A stretch of 64,000 nucleotides of DNA, taken from Peptostreptococcaceae bacterium. Its GTDB lineage: Bacteria > Bacillota > Clostridia > Peptostreptococcales > Peptostreptococcaceae. How positions within the stretch are numbered: position 1 is the stretch's first letter; each line of letters opens with the position of its first letter. The translations under genes were made by a program, and so were the position numbers. Location of the stretch: the NCBI GenBank assembly GCA_025210335.1, contig JAOARY010000045.1, positions 87,468-151,467 of the forward strand, given 5' to 3'. The notes beneath the pieces are model-generated. The model was not told the DNA's origin. It was given only the letters and a program-made list of their open reading frames with translations, and ran no database searches. Below are positions 17,569-26,808 of the stretch, piece after piece.

Positions 17569-18921
17569 ATGAATAATAAAAAAAATGTTAGTGCAGTTGA
17601 TGAAGTTTTACCATTTTCTCAGATGTTTATATTGGGATTACAACATGTTTTAGCTATGTGTGCTGGTGCTGTTGCAGTTCCTTTGATGGTAGGAAATGCA
17701 GTTTCGCTTAGTCAAGAGGAAATAATATTTTTAATAAATGCAGATTTATTTGTAGCTGGAATTGCGACTTTAATTCAATCGCTTGGTCTTACTAAACATA
17801 TAGGAGCAAAAATTCCAATGGTTGAAGGAACAAGTTTTGCCACAGTAAATGCTATGGTTGCAATAGGAGGCACTTATAAGGGGGATTCAATAACTGCAAT
17901 TACAACTATTTTAGGTGCAGTTTTTATATCTGGATTATTTTGCTTTTTGATGGCACCTTATTGGGGTAAACTTATAAAATTCTTTCCAAAGGTAGTTACA
18001 GGAACAGTTATAACTATAATCGGATTATCTTTAATTCCTGTTGCAGTTAGATGGTCTGCTGGAAATAATATGGGATCGGCAGATTTTGCTAGTACAAAAA
18101 ATATATTTATGGCTCTTTTTGTAATGTGTACAATTTTGTTTTTTTATAAATATTTAAAAGGAATATGGGGTAGTTTAGCTATTTTACTAGGTTTATTTAT
18201 AGGAACTATTGTTAGTGCTATTTTTGGTATGGCAGATTTTTCAATGGTTGTAAAAGCATCTTGGATAAATATAAATATGCCATTTCATTTTGGTATTCCT
18301 AGATTTGATATATCAGCAATAATATCTTTGGTTTTGGTTATGGTTGTAATAATGACTGAAGCTACTGGAAATATAATAGCAATTCATGAGATGACAGGTA
18401 AAGAATTAAATTCAGATAGTTTATCAAAAGGACTTAGAGCTGATGGTCTTTCTACTATGATTGCTTCTATTTTTAATACATTTCCACATACAGCGTTTGC
18501 ACAAAATGTAGGACTTGTAAATTTAACAGGTATAAAAAGTAGATATGTTGTAGCAACTTCAGGATGTATATTATTCGTGCTTGGATTATTTCCTAAAATG
18601 GGTGCTATAGTTACATCAATACCATATCCGGTTTTAGGGGGAGCAGGATTTGCTATGTTTGGAATGGTTGTTTCTGGTGGAATTAAATCACTTGGATCAG
18701 TCGAATTTAATGGTACTAAAAATGGAATTATAGTAGCAATAAGTATAGGTCTTTCACTTATTCCTCTTGCAGTTCCAGAATTTTATCATCATTTTCCAAA
18801 ATGGGTGAACACTTTATTTCATAGTGGAATAACAACTGGTAGTTTATGTGCGATAATTTTAAATTTATTTTTTAATTATAAAGATACTGTTAAAAATGAA
18901 AAACAAAATCAAGCAATTTAA
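17569..18921 (+). CDS. NCS2-family xanthine/urate/uracil permease
   Basis: Nucleobase:cation symporter-2 of about 450 residues. It has the N-terminal QHVLAMCAGAVAVPLMVGNA segment, the GTSFATVNAMVAIG motif, EATGNIIAIHEM and the signature region QNVGLVNLTGIKSRYVVATS, with 12-14 hydrophobic segments. Position among xanthine dehydrogenase and purine ring-opening genes favours xanthine or urate as substrate, though the family also moves uracil. The ATG at 17569 follows GGGGGG and is preferred to the in-frame TTG 17554 upstream. Confidence 0.94.
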   Translation: MNNKKNVSAVDEVLPFSQMFILGLQHVLAMCAGAVAVPLMVGNAVSLSQEEIIFLINADLFVAGIATLIQSLGLTKHIGAKIPMVEGTSFATVNAMVAIGGTYKGDSITAITTILGAVFISGLFCFLMAPYWGKLIKFFPKVVTGTVITIIGLSLIPVAVRWSAGNNMGSADFASTKNIFMALFVMCTILFFYKYLKGIWGSLAILLGLFIGTIVSAIFGMADFSMVVKASWININMPFHFGIPRFDISAIISLVLVMVVIMTEATGNIIAIHEMTGKELNSDSLSKGLRADGLSTMIASIFNTFPHTAFAQNVGLVNLTGIKSRYVVATSGCILFVLGLFPKMGAIVTSIPYPVLGGAGFAMFGMVVSGGIKSLGSVEFNGTKNGIIVAISIGLSLIPLAVPEFYHHFPKWVNTLFHSGITTGSLCAIILNLFFNYKDTVKNEKQNQAI

Positions 18922-18973
18922 TAATTTTTTTAGCAATGTTATTAAATAAAACAACATTAAAGAGGGTGTAAAA

Positions 18974-20062
18974 ATGGCAGATTTAAGAACGAATATATGT
19001 AATATAGAATTTAAAAATCCTATAATGACAGCGGCAGGACCAGGTGCAAAAGATGGAGATTTATGTATAAAGGCATATGAAGGTGGCGTTGGCGCTATAG
19101 TAACAAAAACAATATCTTCTAAAAGTGCAGATGTTCCAAGACCTTGCATGGCACAGACAAATAGCGGTTTTTTAAATACAGAACTTTGGTCAGAATTACC
19201 TTTAGAAAGATGGCTTGAAGTTGAATACAAAAAAGCAAAGAGTACAGGGCTTCCACTTATAGTAGGTATGGGCTATACAAAAGAACAAATAAGTGAAATT
19301 GCACCAAAAGTAAAACCATATGCAGATGCAGTTGAATTATCTACTCATTATGTAGGAACAGATGTAACACCTATTGTGGATGCTTTAAAAGCAGCTAAAG
19401 AAGTTTTGGATGTTCCTGTATTTATGAAAATGAGTCCACATACAGATATTAAAAAAATTGCAATAGCATTAGAAGAAGCTGGGGCTGATGGTCTTGTTAT
19501 GATAAATTCATTTGGACCTTGTATGTCGATTGATATAGAAAGTGGATATCCTATTATGGGAAGTCAAACAGGTTATGGTTGGTTATCAGGTTCTAGTATA
19601 AAACCTTTAGCAATAAGATGTATATATGATGTTTCTCAAGTTGTTGATATACCTATAATTGGAGTTGGTGGTATATCAAATGGAAAAGATGCTGCTGAAA
19701 TGATTATGGCTGGTGCTAGTGCAGTTCAAATATGTACACAAGCGATATTAGATGGACCAAATATTTATGGCAAAGTAAATAAGGAATTAGATGAATTTAT
19801 GGATAGAAAAAACTATAAATCAATAGATGAAATAAAAGGTCTTGCAATAAAAAAATCAAATGAAAGAAAGTTTAGAACTAATAGTATTGCACCAAAAGTA
19901 GATAATGATTTATGTGTAAAATGTAAAAAATGCATAGGAAGTTGTGTTTATGAAGCTATAAAATTAGAAAATATTTTAAAAATAGATGAAGATAAATGTT
20001 TTGGTTGTGGACTTTGTGTAAGCAGATGTCCTAAGAATGCTCTATCTATAGAATATAAATGA
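18974..20062 (+). CDS. PreA-like dihydropyrimidine dehydrogenase subunit with two [4Fe-4S] clusters
   Basis: FMN barrel enzyme of 362 residues of the dihydroorotate/dihydropyrimidine dehydrogenase family (NIEFKNPIMTAAGPGAKDGD; IPIIGVGGISNGKDAAEMIMAGA), with a C-terminal ferredoxin-like tail: CVKCKKCIGSC and CFGCGLCVSRC. PreA normally works with the NADH-dependent flavoprotein PreT, which is not present here. In the purine cluster it may reduce a ring C=C or C=N bond of a xanthine breakdown product, or stand in for the DPD-like YgfK protein of other clusters. The start follows AGAGGGTG. The reaction direction and partner are unknown. Confidence 0.88.
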   Translation: MADLRTNICNIEFKNPIMTAAGPGAKDGDLCIKAYEGGVGAIVTKTISSKSADVPRPCMAQTNSGFLNTELWSELPLERWLEVEYKKAKSTGLPLIVGMGYTKEQISEIAPKVKPYADAVELSTHYVGTDVTPIVDALKAAKEVLDVPVFMKMSPHTDIKKIAIALEEAGADGLVMINSFGPCMSIDIESGYPIMGSQTGYGWLSGSSIKPLAIRCIYDVSQVVDIPIIGVGGISNGKDAAEMIMAGASAVQICTQAILDGPNIYGKVNKELDEFMDRKNYKSIDEIKGLAIKKSNERKFRTNSIAPKVDNDLCVKCKKCIGSCVYEAIKLENILKIDEDKCFGCGLCVSRCPKNALSIEYK

Positions 20063-20100
20063 TTGAAATTTAAAAAATGAGGTTTTAAAAGGGTGATTAG

Positions 20101-21480
20101 ATGAACATTATAATTAAAAATGGATATATAATAAATTCCTATGAATCTTATTTTTCTAATATAGAAATAAAAGATGAAAAAATAAATAAAATATCAAAAG
20201 AGATGAATTTTGATATTGATGAAGATACAAAAATTATAGATGCAAAAGGGATGTATGTCATTCCAGGAGGCGTTGATCCTCATACCCATTTTGATTTGGA
20301 CGCTTCAAATACTAAATCAAGCGATGATTTTCAAACTGGTTCAAAAGCAGCCATTTATGGTGGAACAACTACAATAATAGATTTTGCTACACAATTTAGA
20401 GGGAATAGTTTAAAACAAGCATTAAATTATTGGAATGAAAAATCTTATAATAAAACATTTTGTGATTATTCATTTCATATGGCTTTATCAGAATTTAATG
20501 ATGATATTGAAAATGATTTAGAATATATAAAAGAAAAAGGCATTTCATCTTTAAAGATGTATACAGCATATAAGGGTGGAATGCAAACTGATGATTTTGA
20601 AATATTTAGAGCTCTAAAAAAAGCTAAAGAATTGGATATGTTAATTGCATTTCATTGTGAAAATGGTGAAATAATAGATTTTTTGACTAAAGAAGAATTA
20701 AAAAAGGGAAATACTTCTTATAAATATCATCATAAAGTAAGACCTAAAGAAGTCGAAATTGAGGCGGTATCAAGAATTATAAATATGGCAAAAATCTTGG
20801 ATACAAAGGTATATATTGTTCATATTAGCTGTAAGGAAGTAATTGATTTAATAGAAGATGCAAAACAAGATGGGGTTAAGATTTTTAGCGAAACATGTCC
20901 ACAGTATTTATTTTTGGATGAAAGTTTATATAATTTAGATAATTTCTTGGGAGCTAAATATGTAATTTCGCCACCTCTTAGAGAAAAAATTCAACAAAAA
21001 TATCTTTGGGATTCTATTAAAAAAGAAAAAATAGATGTCATTGCAAGTGATCATTGTCCTTTTAATTTAAAAGGGCAAAAAGATATTGGAAAATCTGATT
21101 TTAGTAAAATTCCAAATGGTGCAGCTGGAGTAGAGCATAGAATTAATTTGATATACACAAAAGGTGTTTTAAAAAATTATATAAGTTTAAATAAATGGGT
21201 TGATTTAATATCAACAATGCCTTCAAAAATATATAATTTGTATCCAAAAAAAGGACATATAGCTGTTGGAGCAGATGCTGATATAGTTTTATTTAATCCT
21301 GATAAAAAGTGGACTATAACTAAGGATAATCATCATCAAAATGTTGATTATAGTATTTATGAAGGTTTTGATCAAATAGGAAAAGCAAAAGATGTGTTTA
21401 TAAGAGGAAATCATGTTTTAAAAGATTACGAATTTAATATAAAAAAACCAATTGGGCAATTTATAAAGAGAAATAATTAA
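20101..21480 (+). CDS. hydA: Dihydropyrimidinase / hydantoinase-type cyclic amidohydrolase
   Basis: Binuclear metal amidohydrolase of 459 residues. Motifs are PGGVDPHTHFDLD (metal HxH), SLKMYTAYKG (lysine expected to be carboxylated), FHCENGEIIDFL, VYIVHISC and DVIASDHCPF (catalytic Asp). The family opens cyclic ureides such as dihydropyrimidines and hydantoins. HydA (HyuA) is a recurrent member of selenium-linked purine clusters, where it probably opens a ring derived from xanthine. It is 38 bp downstream of the PreA-like gene and 12 bp before xdh, consistent with one transcript. Confidence 0.93.
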   Translation: MNIIIKNGYIINSYESYFSNIEIKDEKINKISKEMNFDIDEDTKIIDAKGMYVIPGGVDPHTHFDLDASNTKSSDDFQTGSKAAIYGGTTTIIDFATQFRGNSLKQALNYWNEKSYNKTFCDYSFHMALSEFNDDIENDLEYIKEKGISSLKMYTAYKGGMQTDDFEIFRALKKAKELDMLIAFHCENGEIIDFLTKEELKKGNTSYKYHHKVRPKEVEIEAVSRIINMAKILDTKVYIVHISCKEVIDLIEDAKQDGVKIFSETCPQYLFLDESLYNLDNFLGAKYVISPPLREKIQQKYLWDSIKKEKIDVIASDHCPFNLKGQKDIGKSDFSKIPNGAAGVEHRINLIYTKGVLKNYISLNKWVDLISTMPSKIYNLYPKKGHIAVGADADIVLFNPDKKWTITKDNHHQNVDYSIYEGFDQIGKAKDVFIRGNHVLKDYEFNIKKPIGQFIKRNN

Positions 21481-21492
21481 AGGGGTGATCTC

Positions 21493-24084
21493 TTGTTAAA
21501 GCTTGAAGTTAAAGAAAAAATAGAGTTTTATAACGTAGTGGTTAATGGTAAAGAAGTATCTACAAATAGCAATAAAAGACTTATAGATTTTTTAAGAGAT
21601 GATTTGAATTTAACTTCAGTAAAAGATGGATGTAGTGAAGGGGCTTGTGGAACTTGTAGTGTTTTGGTTGATGGAAAGAAGAAAAAAGCATGTCTTTTAA
21701 AAATGGACAAAGTAAAAAATAGTGAAATTATAACAGTTGAAGGACTTAGTAAAAGGGAAAAAAATGTTTATTCATGGGCATTTGTAGAAGCTGGAGCTGT
21801 TCAATGTGGATTTTGTATTCCAGGAATGGTCATAAGTGCAAAATCATTATTAGATAAAAATCTAAATCCAAACAGAGAAGATGTTAAAAAAGCATTGGTT
21901 GGTAATATATGTAGATGCACAGGTTATGTTAAGATTGAAGATGCAATTTTACTTGCAGCAAAGGCATTTAGAGAAGATTACAAGCCAAAAGAAGTTGTCT
22001 GTAAAGGTCTTGTTGGTGATAATTTAAATAGAGTTGATGCAAAAGATAAAGTTTTAGGAAATGCTATGTATACAGATGATATGAAATTTGATGGAATGCT
22101 CTATGGTGGAGCTTATAGATTAAATATTGCTAGAGCGTTGATAAAAAAAATAGATATATCAAAAGTTTTAGAACACGAAGATGTGGTCTGTGTTGTTAGT
22201 GCAAAAGATATACCAGGAAATAGATATATTGGTCATATAATAAAGGATTGGCCAGTATTTATAGATGAAAATGAAGAAACAAGATATGTAGGTGATGCAC
22301 TTTTAGCTATAGCTTGTAAAACAAAGGAAGGATTAAAAGAAGCTATTAAATTGGTTAAGGTCGATTACGAAGAATTAAATCCGATAACGAATCCGACAGA
22401 TGCGCTAAAAGAAGAGGCATTTAAAATTCATGAAAAAGGTAATATACTTACAAAAGAAGTATTGGTAAAAGGAAATCCTAAAGAAGCTATAAAAAATTCT
22501 AAATATGTAGTTACAAATACTTATGAAGTTCCATTTACAGAACATGCATTTTTAGAACCTGAAAGTGCAATTGCAATAAAAGATAATGATGAAATGACAA
22601 TTTATACCACTTTCCAAGGTGTATATGATGTATCAAAAGAATGTAGTGAAATGCTTGGTATTGATAAAGAAAAAATAAGAACGGTTTGTAAAAATGTTGG
22701 TGGTGGATTTGGTGGTAAAGAAGATATAACAGTTCAACATCATGCTGCTTTACTTTCTTATTATACAAATAAACCTGTAAATGTTACTTTATCAAGGAAA
22801 GAAAGTATAAATATACATCCAAAAAGACATGCGATGAAGATGGAGTTTACAACAGCTTGTGATGAATTTGGTTATTTAACTGGGATGGAAGCAAATATAA
22901 TAGCAGATACAGGAGCATATGCATCACTTGGAGGCCCTGTATTACAAAGAGCTTGTACACATGCTGCTGGACCTTATAATTATCAAAATTCAAAAATTGT
23001 TGGAACTGCTGTTTATACTAATAATCCTCCAGGAGGAGCATTTAGAGGTTTTGGGGTTACACAGTCTTGTTTTGCAACTGAATGCAATTTAAATCAATTA
23101 GCCCAAATGGTTGGAATATCTGCTTGGGATATAAGATTCAAAAATGCAATTGAACTTGGTCAAACCCTTCCAAATGGACAAATAGCAGATTCAGGAACAG
23201 CTTTAAAAGAAACTTTATTATCTATTAAAGATTTGTATGATGAAGAATTATATGTTGGAGTTGCATGTGCTTTTAAAAATAGTGGTATAGGTGTAGGGTT
23301 ACCAGATACAGGAAGATGTATATTGTCAATAAGAAATAAAAAAGTAAATATAAGAGCAGGTGCAGTTTGTATGGGTCAAGGGATGGCGACTATTTTAATT
23401 CAAATTCTTTGTCAAACAACAAATATAGATCCAAAAGATGTAATAGTTTCAGATCCAGATACATTTAATACTCCTGATTCAGGTATGTCAACTGCTTCGA
23501 GACAAACCGTATTTACAGGTGAAGCTGTAAAACAGGCGAGCTTAAAATTAAAAGAGGCACTTAAGAATAAATCTATAGAGGATTTAGAGGGATTAGATTT
23601 TTATGGAGAATATTTTGGAAAAACAGATCCTTTAAATAGTGATAAAAAAAATCCAATAAGCCATATTGCATATGGTTATGCAACTCATCTAGCTTGTTTG
23701 GATGAAGAAGGTAAAGTTAAATTAATAGCAGCATCTCATGATGTTGGAAAAGCACTTAACCCTAAGAATGTAGAAGGCCAAATAGAGGGTGGTGTTGTAA
23801 TGAGTCTTGGATATGCTCTTAGTGAAGATTTTCCTCTTGAAAAAGGAATCCCAAAAGTTAAATTTGGAACATTAGGACTTTTTAGAGCAACAAATATTCC
23901 AAAGATAAAATCTATAATAGTAGAAAAAAATCCATCTGACTTGGCTTATGGTGCAAAAGGAATAGGGGAGATAACATCAATACCAACAGCACCTGCAATA
24001 CAAGGAGCTTATATGAAATATGATGGTAAGTTTAGAACAAAACTACCACTAGAAGATACTTATTATAGGAAATCAAAAAAATAA
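21493..24084 (+). CDS. Selenium-dependent xanthine dehydrogenase (fused Fe-S and molybdenum domains)
   Basis: Molybdenum hydroxylase of 863 residues with two domains in one chain. The N-terminal [2Fe-2S] domain has C47, C52, C55, C67 and a second cluster C105, C108, C140, C142. The molybdopterin-binding part follows (GGGFGGKED, PPGGAFRGFGVTQ, MGQGMA, and AYGAKGIGE with the catalytic glutamate). The FAD domain of classical XDH is absent, and no FAD-subunit gene is nearby. This layout fits the selenium-dependent XDH family, in which selenium is a labile cofactor rather than selenocysteine; no in-frame TGA is needed. It starts with TTG after AGGGGTGAT. Likely reactions are hypoxanthine, xanthine and urate interconversion, in either direction. 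Confidence 0.93.
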   Translation: MLKLEVKEKIEFYNVVVNGKEVSTNSNKRLIDFLRDDLNLTSVKDGCSEGACGTCSVLVDGKKKKACLLKMDKVKNSEIITVEGLSKREKNVYSWAFVEAGAVQCGFCIPGMVISAKSLLDKNLNPNREDVKKALVGNICRCTGYVKIEDAILLAAKAFREDYKPKEVVCKGLVGDNLNRVDAKDKVLGNAMYTDDMKFDGMLYGGAYRLNIARALIKKIDISKVLEHEDVVCVVSAKDIPGNRYIGHIIKDWPVFIDENEETRYVGDALLAIACKTKEGLKEAIKLVKVDYEELNPITNPTDALKEEAFKIHEKGNILTKEVLVKGNPKEAIKNSKYVVTNTYEVPFTEHAFLEPESAIAIKDNDEMTIYTTFQGVYDVSKECSEMLGIDKEKIRTVCKNVGGGFGGKEDITVQHHAALLSYYTNKPVNVTLSRKESINIHPKRHAMKMEFTTACDEFGYLTGMEANIIADTGAYASLGGPVLQRACTHAAGPYNYQNSKIVGTAVYTNNPPGGAFRGFGVTQSCFATECNLNQLAQMVGISAWDIRFKNAIELGQTLPNGQIADSGTALKETLLSIKDLYDEELYVGVACAFKNSGIGVGLPDTGRCILSIRNKKVNIRAGAVCMGQGMATILIQILCQTTNIDPKDVIVSDPDTFNTPDSGMSTASRQTVFTGEAVKQASLKLKEALKNKSIEDLEGLDFYGEYFGKTDPLNSDKKNPISHIAYGYATHLACLDEEGKVKLIAASHDVGKALNPKNVEGQIEGGVVMSLGYALSEDFPLEKGIPKVKFGTLGLFRATNIPKIKSIIVEKNPSDLAYGAKGIGEITSIPTAPAIQGAYMKYDGKFRTKLPLEDTYYRKSKK

Positions 24085-24161
24085 AATCTTTATAGAGTAT
24101 AAAATTTTTATAGAATATAATGATTAGATTTTAAGTTTATAAAAAAATTTTGGAGGTAGTT

Positions 24162-24686
24162 TTGAAAAATTTGTTTTTAACAGGAGATATAAATATAGGG
24201 AAATCAACTTTAATAAAAAAATTTATAAATAGTGAAATCGGAAAGAATTTTAATTATAGTGGATTTAAAACCATACCTTTTTTTAATGATGATAAAAAAT
24301 CTTTTATTATAAAATATTATAATGAAACTACTTTAAAAAACAAATCAAAGTATGAAATTGTTGGATTAAAGAAAGAAAAAGAAAAAGGATTTTATGGAAT
24401 CACAAAAGGTTTTGAAACTTTGGGATGTGAAATTTTAAGAGATTCACTTAAAAAAAAGCATATAGTTATAATGGATGAATTAGGTTTTTTTGAACTTCAA
24501 GCTAATAATTTTAAAGAATTGGTATTAAGAAATTTAGATAGTGATAATTTTGTTCTTGGAGTTATTAAAAAGAAGGAAAATCTTTTTTTAAAAGAGATAA
24601 TAAAAAGAGATGATGTATGTGTAATTGAAGTAAGTAAAGAAAATAGGGGAGAAAAACTTCTTGATATAAAAAAGTTTTTCATATAA
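24162..24686 (+). CDS. P-loop nucleoside-triphosphatase (THEP1-like)
   Basis: Small NTPase of about 174 residues with Walker A GDINIGKSTL near the N-terminus and a Walker B-like IVIMDELGFFEL. It resembles the THEP1/DUF265 nucleotide-phosphatase family. It starts with TTG 24162 behind TGGAGGT. Genes of this family often sit in selenium-dependent molybdoenzyme clusters, where a role in cofactor maturation has been suggested but not proved. It is the last gene of the purine cluster and is followed by a terminator. Confidence 0.82.
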   Translation: MKNLFLTGDINIGKSTLIKKFINSEIGKNFNYSGFKTIPFFNDDKKSFIIKYYNETTLKNKSKYEIVGLKKEKEKGFYGITKGFETLGCEILRDSLKKKHIVIMDELGFFELQANNFKELVLRNLDSDNFVLGVIKKKENLFLKEIIKRDDVCVIEVSKENRGEKLLDIKKFFI

Positions 24687-24697
24687 TATAGATTACT

Positions 24698-24731
24698 ATA
24701 AAAGCTATGATTTTTAATTATAGCTTTTTTA
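24698..24731 (+). terminator. Terminator closing the purine cluster
   Basis: ATAAAAGCTATGAT (24698-24711) pairs with ATTATAGCTTTTTT (24717-24730) with one wobble, ending in a T-run. Confidence 0.75.
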
Positions 24732-24765
24732 TTTTGGAAAAAATTAAATCTATGGAGTGGTTTGT

Positions 24766-25404
24766 TTGAATATATTGGTATTAGATGACGAATTAGAACT
24801 ATTAAATATAATAAAATTATATTTAATAAAAGCTGATTTTAATGTATTTACAGCTTTTAGTGCACAAGAAGCTATTGAAATATTATATGAAGAAGATATA
24901 GATTTAGCTATATTAGACTGGATGATGAAAGGATTAAATGGTATTGATGTTTTAAAAGAAGCGCTAAAATTTAAGGATATAAAAATTATAATGTTAACAG
25001 CAAAGACCGATTTTGAAAGTGAATTTAAAGCTCTTGATATAGGTGCAAATGATTATGTAAAAAAACCATTTGATCCAAAGGTGTTGGTTTTGAAAGTTAA
25101 GAAACTATTAAATTTGGATAAATATATTTATTTTAGAAATCTAAAGATTGATAAGCTTGGAAGAACTGTTTATAAAGATGAAAAATTGTTAAATTTAAGA
25201 TTAAAAGAATTAAAAATACTTATATATTTACTTGAAAATAAAAATAAAATAGTAAAAAGACAAAAACTTTTAGATTCTGTTTGGGGTTATGATTACGATA
25301 AAGACCCAAGAACATTGGATACACATATTAGAAGATTAAGAGAAAAAATAGGCGAGGGTATTATAATAACAAATAGAGGTATTGGTTATAGTATTAAAGA
25401 CTAA
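24766..25404 (+). CDS. OmpR-family response regulator
   Basis: Response regulator of about 212 residues. The receiver has LDDE at the start, the phosphoacceptor Asp in LAILDWMMKGLNG and the lysine in YVKKPFDP. The winged-helix domain ends with RRLREKIGEGIIITNRGIGYSI. The TTG at 24766 is the best start, following TGGAGTGG; an in-frame GTG at 24757 lies within that ribosome site. It is paired with the kinase 12 bp downstream, and the secreted glycosidase gene comes next, a plausible but unproven target. Confidence 0.93.
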   Translation: MNILVLDDELELLNIIKLYLIKADFNVFTAFSAQEAIEILYEEDIDLAILDWMMKGLNGIDVLKEALKFKDIKIIMLTAKTDFESEFKALDIGANDYVKKPFDPKVLVLKVKKLLNLDKYIYFRNLKIDKLGRTVYKDEKLLNLRLKELKILIYLLENKNKIVKRQKLLDSVWGYDYDKDPRTLDTHIRRLREKIGEGIIITNRGIGYSIKD

Positions 25405-25416
25405 GCAGGAGGCGTT

Positions 25417-26739
25417 ATGAACAAGTTAATAAGAAATACACTTATGATACTTTTTTTTATATTTTTAATTATTTTATTTTTAGTTAATATATTGCTTCCT
25501 AAAATATATTTTTATAAATCAAATCAGGAAATAAAAAAAGAAGTACAAAATATTTATATTAAGGATGATTATATTTTAGATAATGAAGAATTGACTTTAA
25601 TTAAATTGGATATAAAATCTAATATAGATAGTTTAAATGATGATTTGCATTGGAAATTAGAGAAAGAACAATTAAAAATAAATAATATATGGATTTCAAA
25701 AGAGATAATAAAAGAGATAAAAAATAAAAATATAGTTAGAAAAATTTATAAACAAGATAAATTAAAAATAAGTTTGCTTACAAATATATTTATGAAAGAT
25801 AATAGTATTTATTTAATAGCTAAACCTGTTGTATATAGTTATGAAATTATAAAGATATTAAATTTTTATATAAGTATAATACTTTTGATATCTTTTTTAT
25901 TAAATTTTTTAGTGGTACTTATATTTTCATCTAAGATGATTAAAAATATTAATACATTAGAGGATTCACTAAAAAATATATCAGAATTAGAGTTTAAAAA
26001 AATTGATAAAAAAACAGGAGATGAAATGGATAAGCTTATCTATAGTTTTAATAATATGGCTGATGTTATAAGAGAAAAATATGATGAGCTTGATGAAAAA
26101 AATAAAAATTTAAAATTATTTTTTTCAAATATTACTCATGAATTTAAAACCCCATTATCTCTTATAAATGCATATGCATTAGGTATTGAAGATAGGGTTT
26201 TTGATTTGAATTATATAAAAAAAATAAATGAAAATGTAAATAAAATAGATAATCTTTTAGACAAATTATTTGATTCAATAAAATATGATTTTTTGGATTT
26301 GAATACAGCTGTATTTGACTTTATAGAAATTTTTGATTATTCGATTTTAAAGAATGAAGAATTATTAAAAGAGTATACCTTAGAGATAAAAAATGATATT
26401 AAAAACTTAGATATTAAAGCAGATAAAGAATCGATATTGATGGTTTTAGATAATTTGATTTCAAATGCTATAAAGCACAGTAAAGACAAAAAAATATTTT
26501 TTGAAATATTTAAAATAAATGAAAGTTTTGTGTTTGAAATAAAAAATAATACATCTTCGTATAGTTTAAATAAAGATGATATAATAAAGCCTTTTTATTG
26601 TTTTGAGAGTAAAAAAGAAAACACAGGACTAGGACTTTTTATAGTGGATAATATATTAAAAAAACATAATATAAGATATGAAATAGATTTATCAAATGAT
26701 TTTTTTTCATTTAGAATTTATTTTGTAAGATTGGTGTAA
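25417..26739 (+). CDS. Sensor histidine kinase
   Basis: Kinase of 440 residues with a classic layout: helix 1 (about 9-31), an extracytoplasmic loop of about 115 residues, helix 2 (about 147-171), a HAMP linker, HisKA with H241 in NITHEFKTPLSL, an N box DNLISNAIKHS and a G box ENTGLGLFIVDN. The ATG follows GCAGGAGG. The small outer sensor domain has no recognised fold. It forms an operon with the response regulator, closed by the terminator at 26752-26779. Confidence 0.94.
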   Translation: MNKLIRNTLMILFFIFLIILFLVNILLPKIYFYKSNQEIKKEVQNIYIKDDYILDNEELTLIKLDIKSNIDSLNDDLHWKLEKEQLKINNIWISKEIIKEIKNKNIVRKIYKQDKLKISLLTNIFMKDNSIYLIAKPVVYSYEIIKILNFYISIILLISFLLNFLVVLIFSSKMIKNINTLEDSLKNISELEFKKIDKKTGDEMDKLIYSFNNMADVIREKYDELDEKNKNLKLFFSNITHEFKTPLSLINAYALGIEDRVFDLNYIKKINENVNKIDNLLDKLFDSIKYDFLDLNTAVFDFIEIFDYSILKNEELLKEYTLEIKNDIKNLDIKADKESILMVLDNLISNAIKHSKDKKIFFEIFKINESFVFEIKNNTSSYSLNKDDIIKPFYCFESKKENTGLGLFIVDNILKKHNIRYEIDLSNDFFSFRIYFVRLV

Positions 26740-26751
26740 CATTCATAAAAT

Positions 26752-26779
26752 ATACTGCTTTTAAAGGCAGTATTTTTTA
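26752..26779 (+). terminator. Terminator after the second two-component system
   Basis: ATACTGC (26752-26758) pairs with GCAGTAT (26767-26773) around CTTTTAAAG-like sequence, followed by T6. Confidence 0.8.
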
Positions 26780-26808
26780 TTCAAAATTATATTATGGAGG
26801 CTAGATGT

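Noticed and set aside
21493..24084. Selenocysteine codon in the xanthine dehydrogenase
   Set aside because: The frame runs without an internal TGA. In this family selenium is a cofactor of the molybdenum centre.
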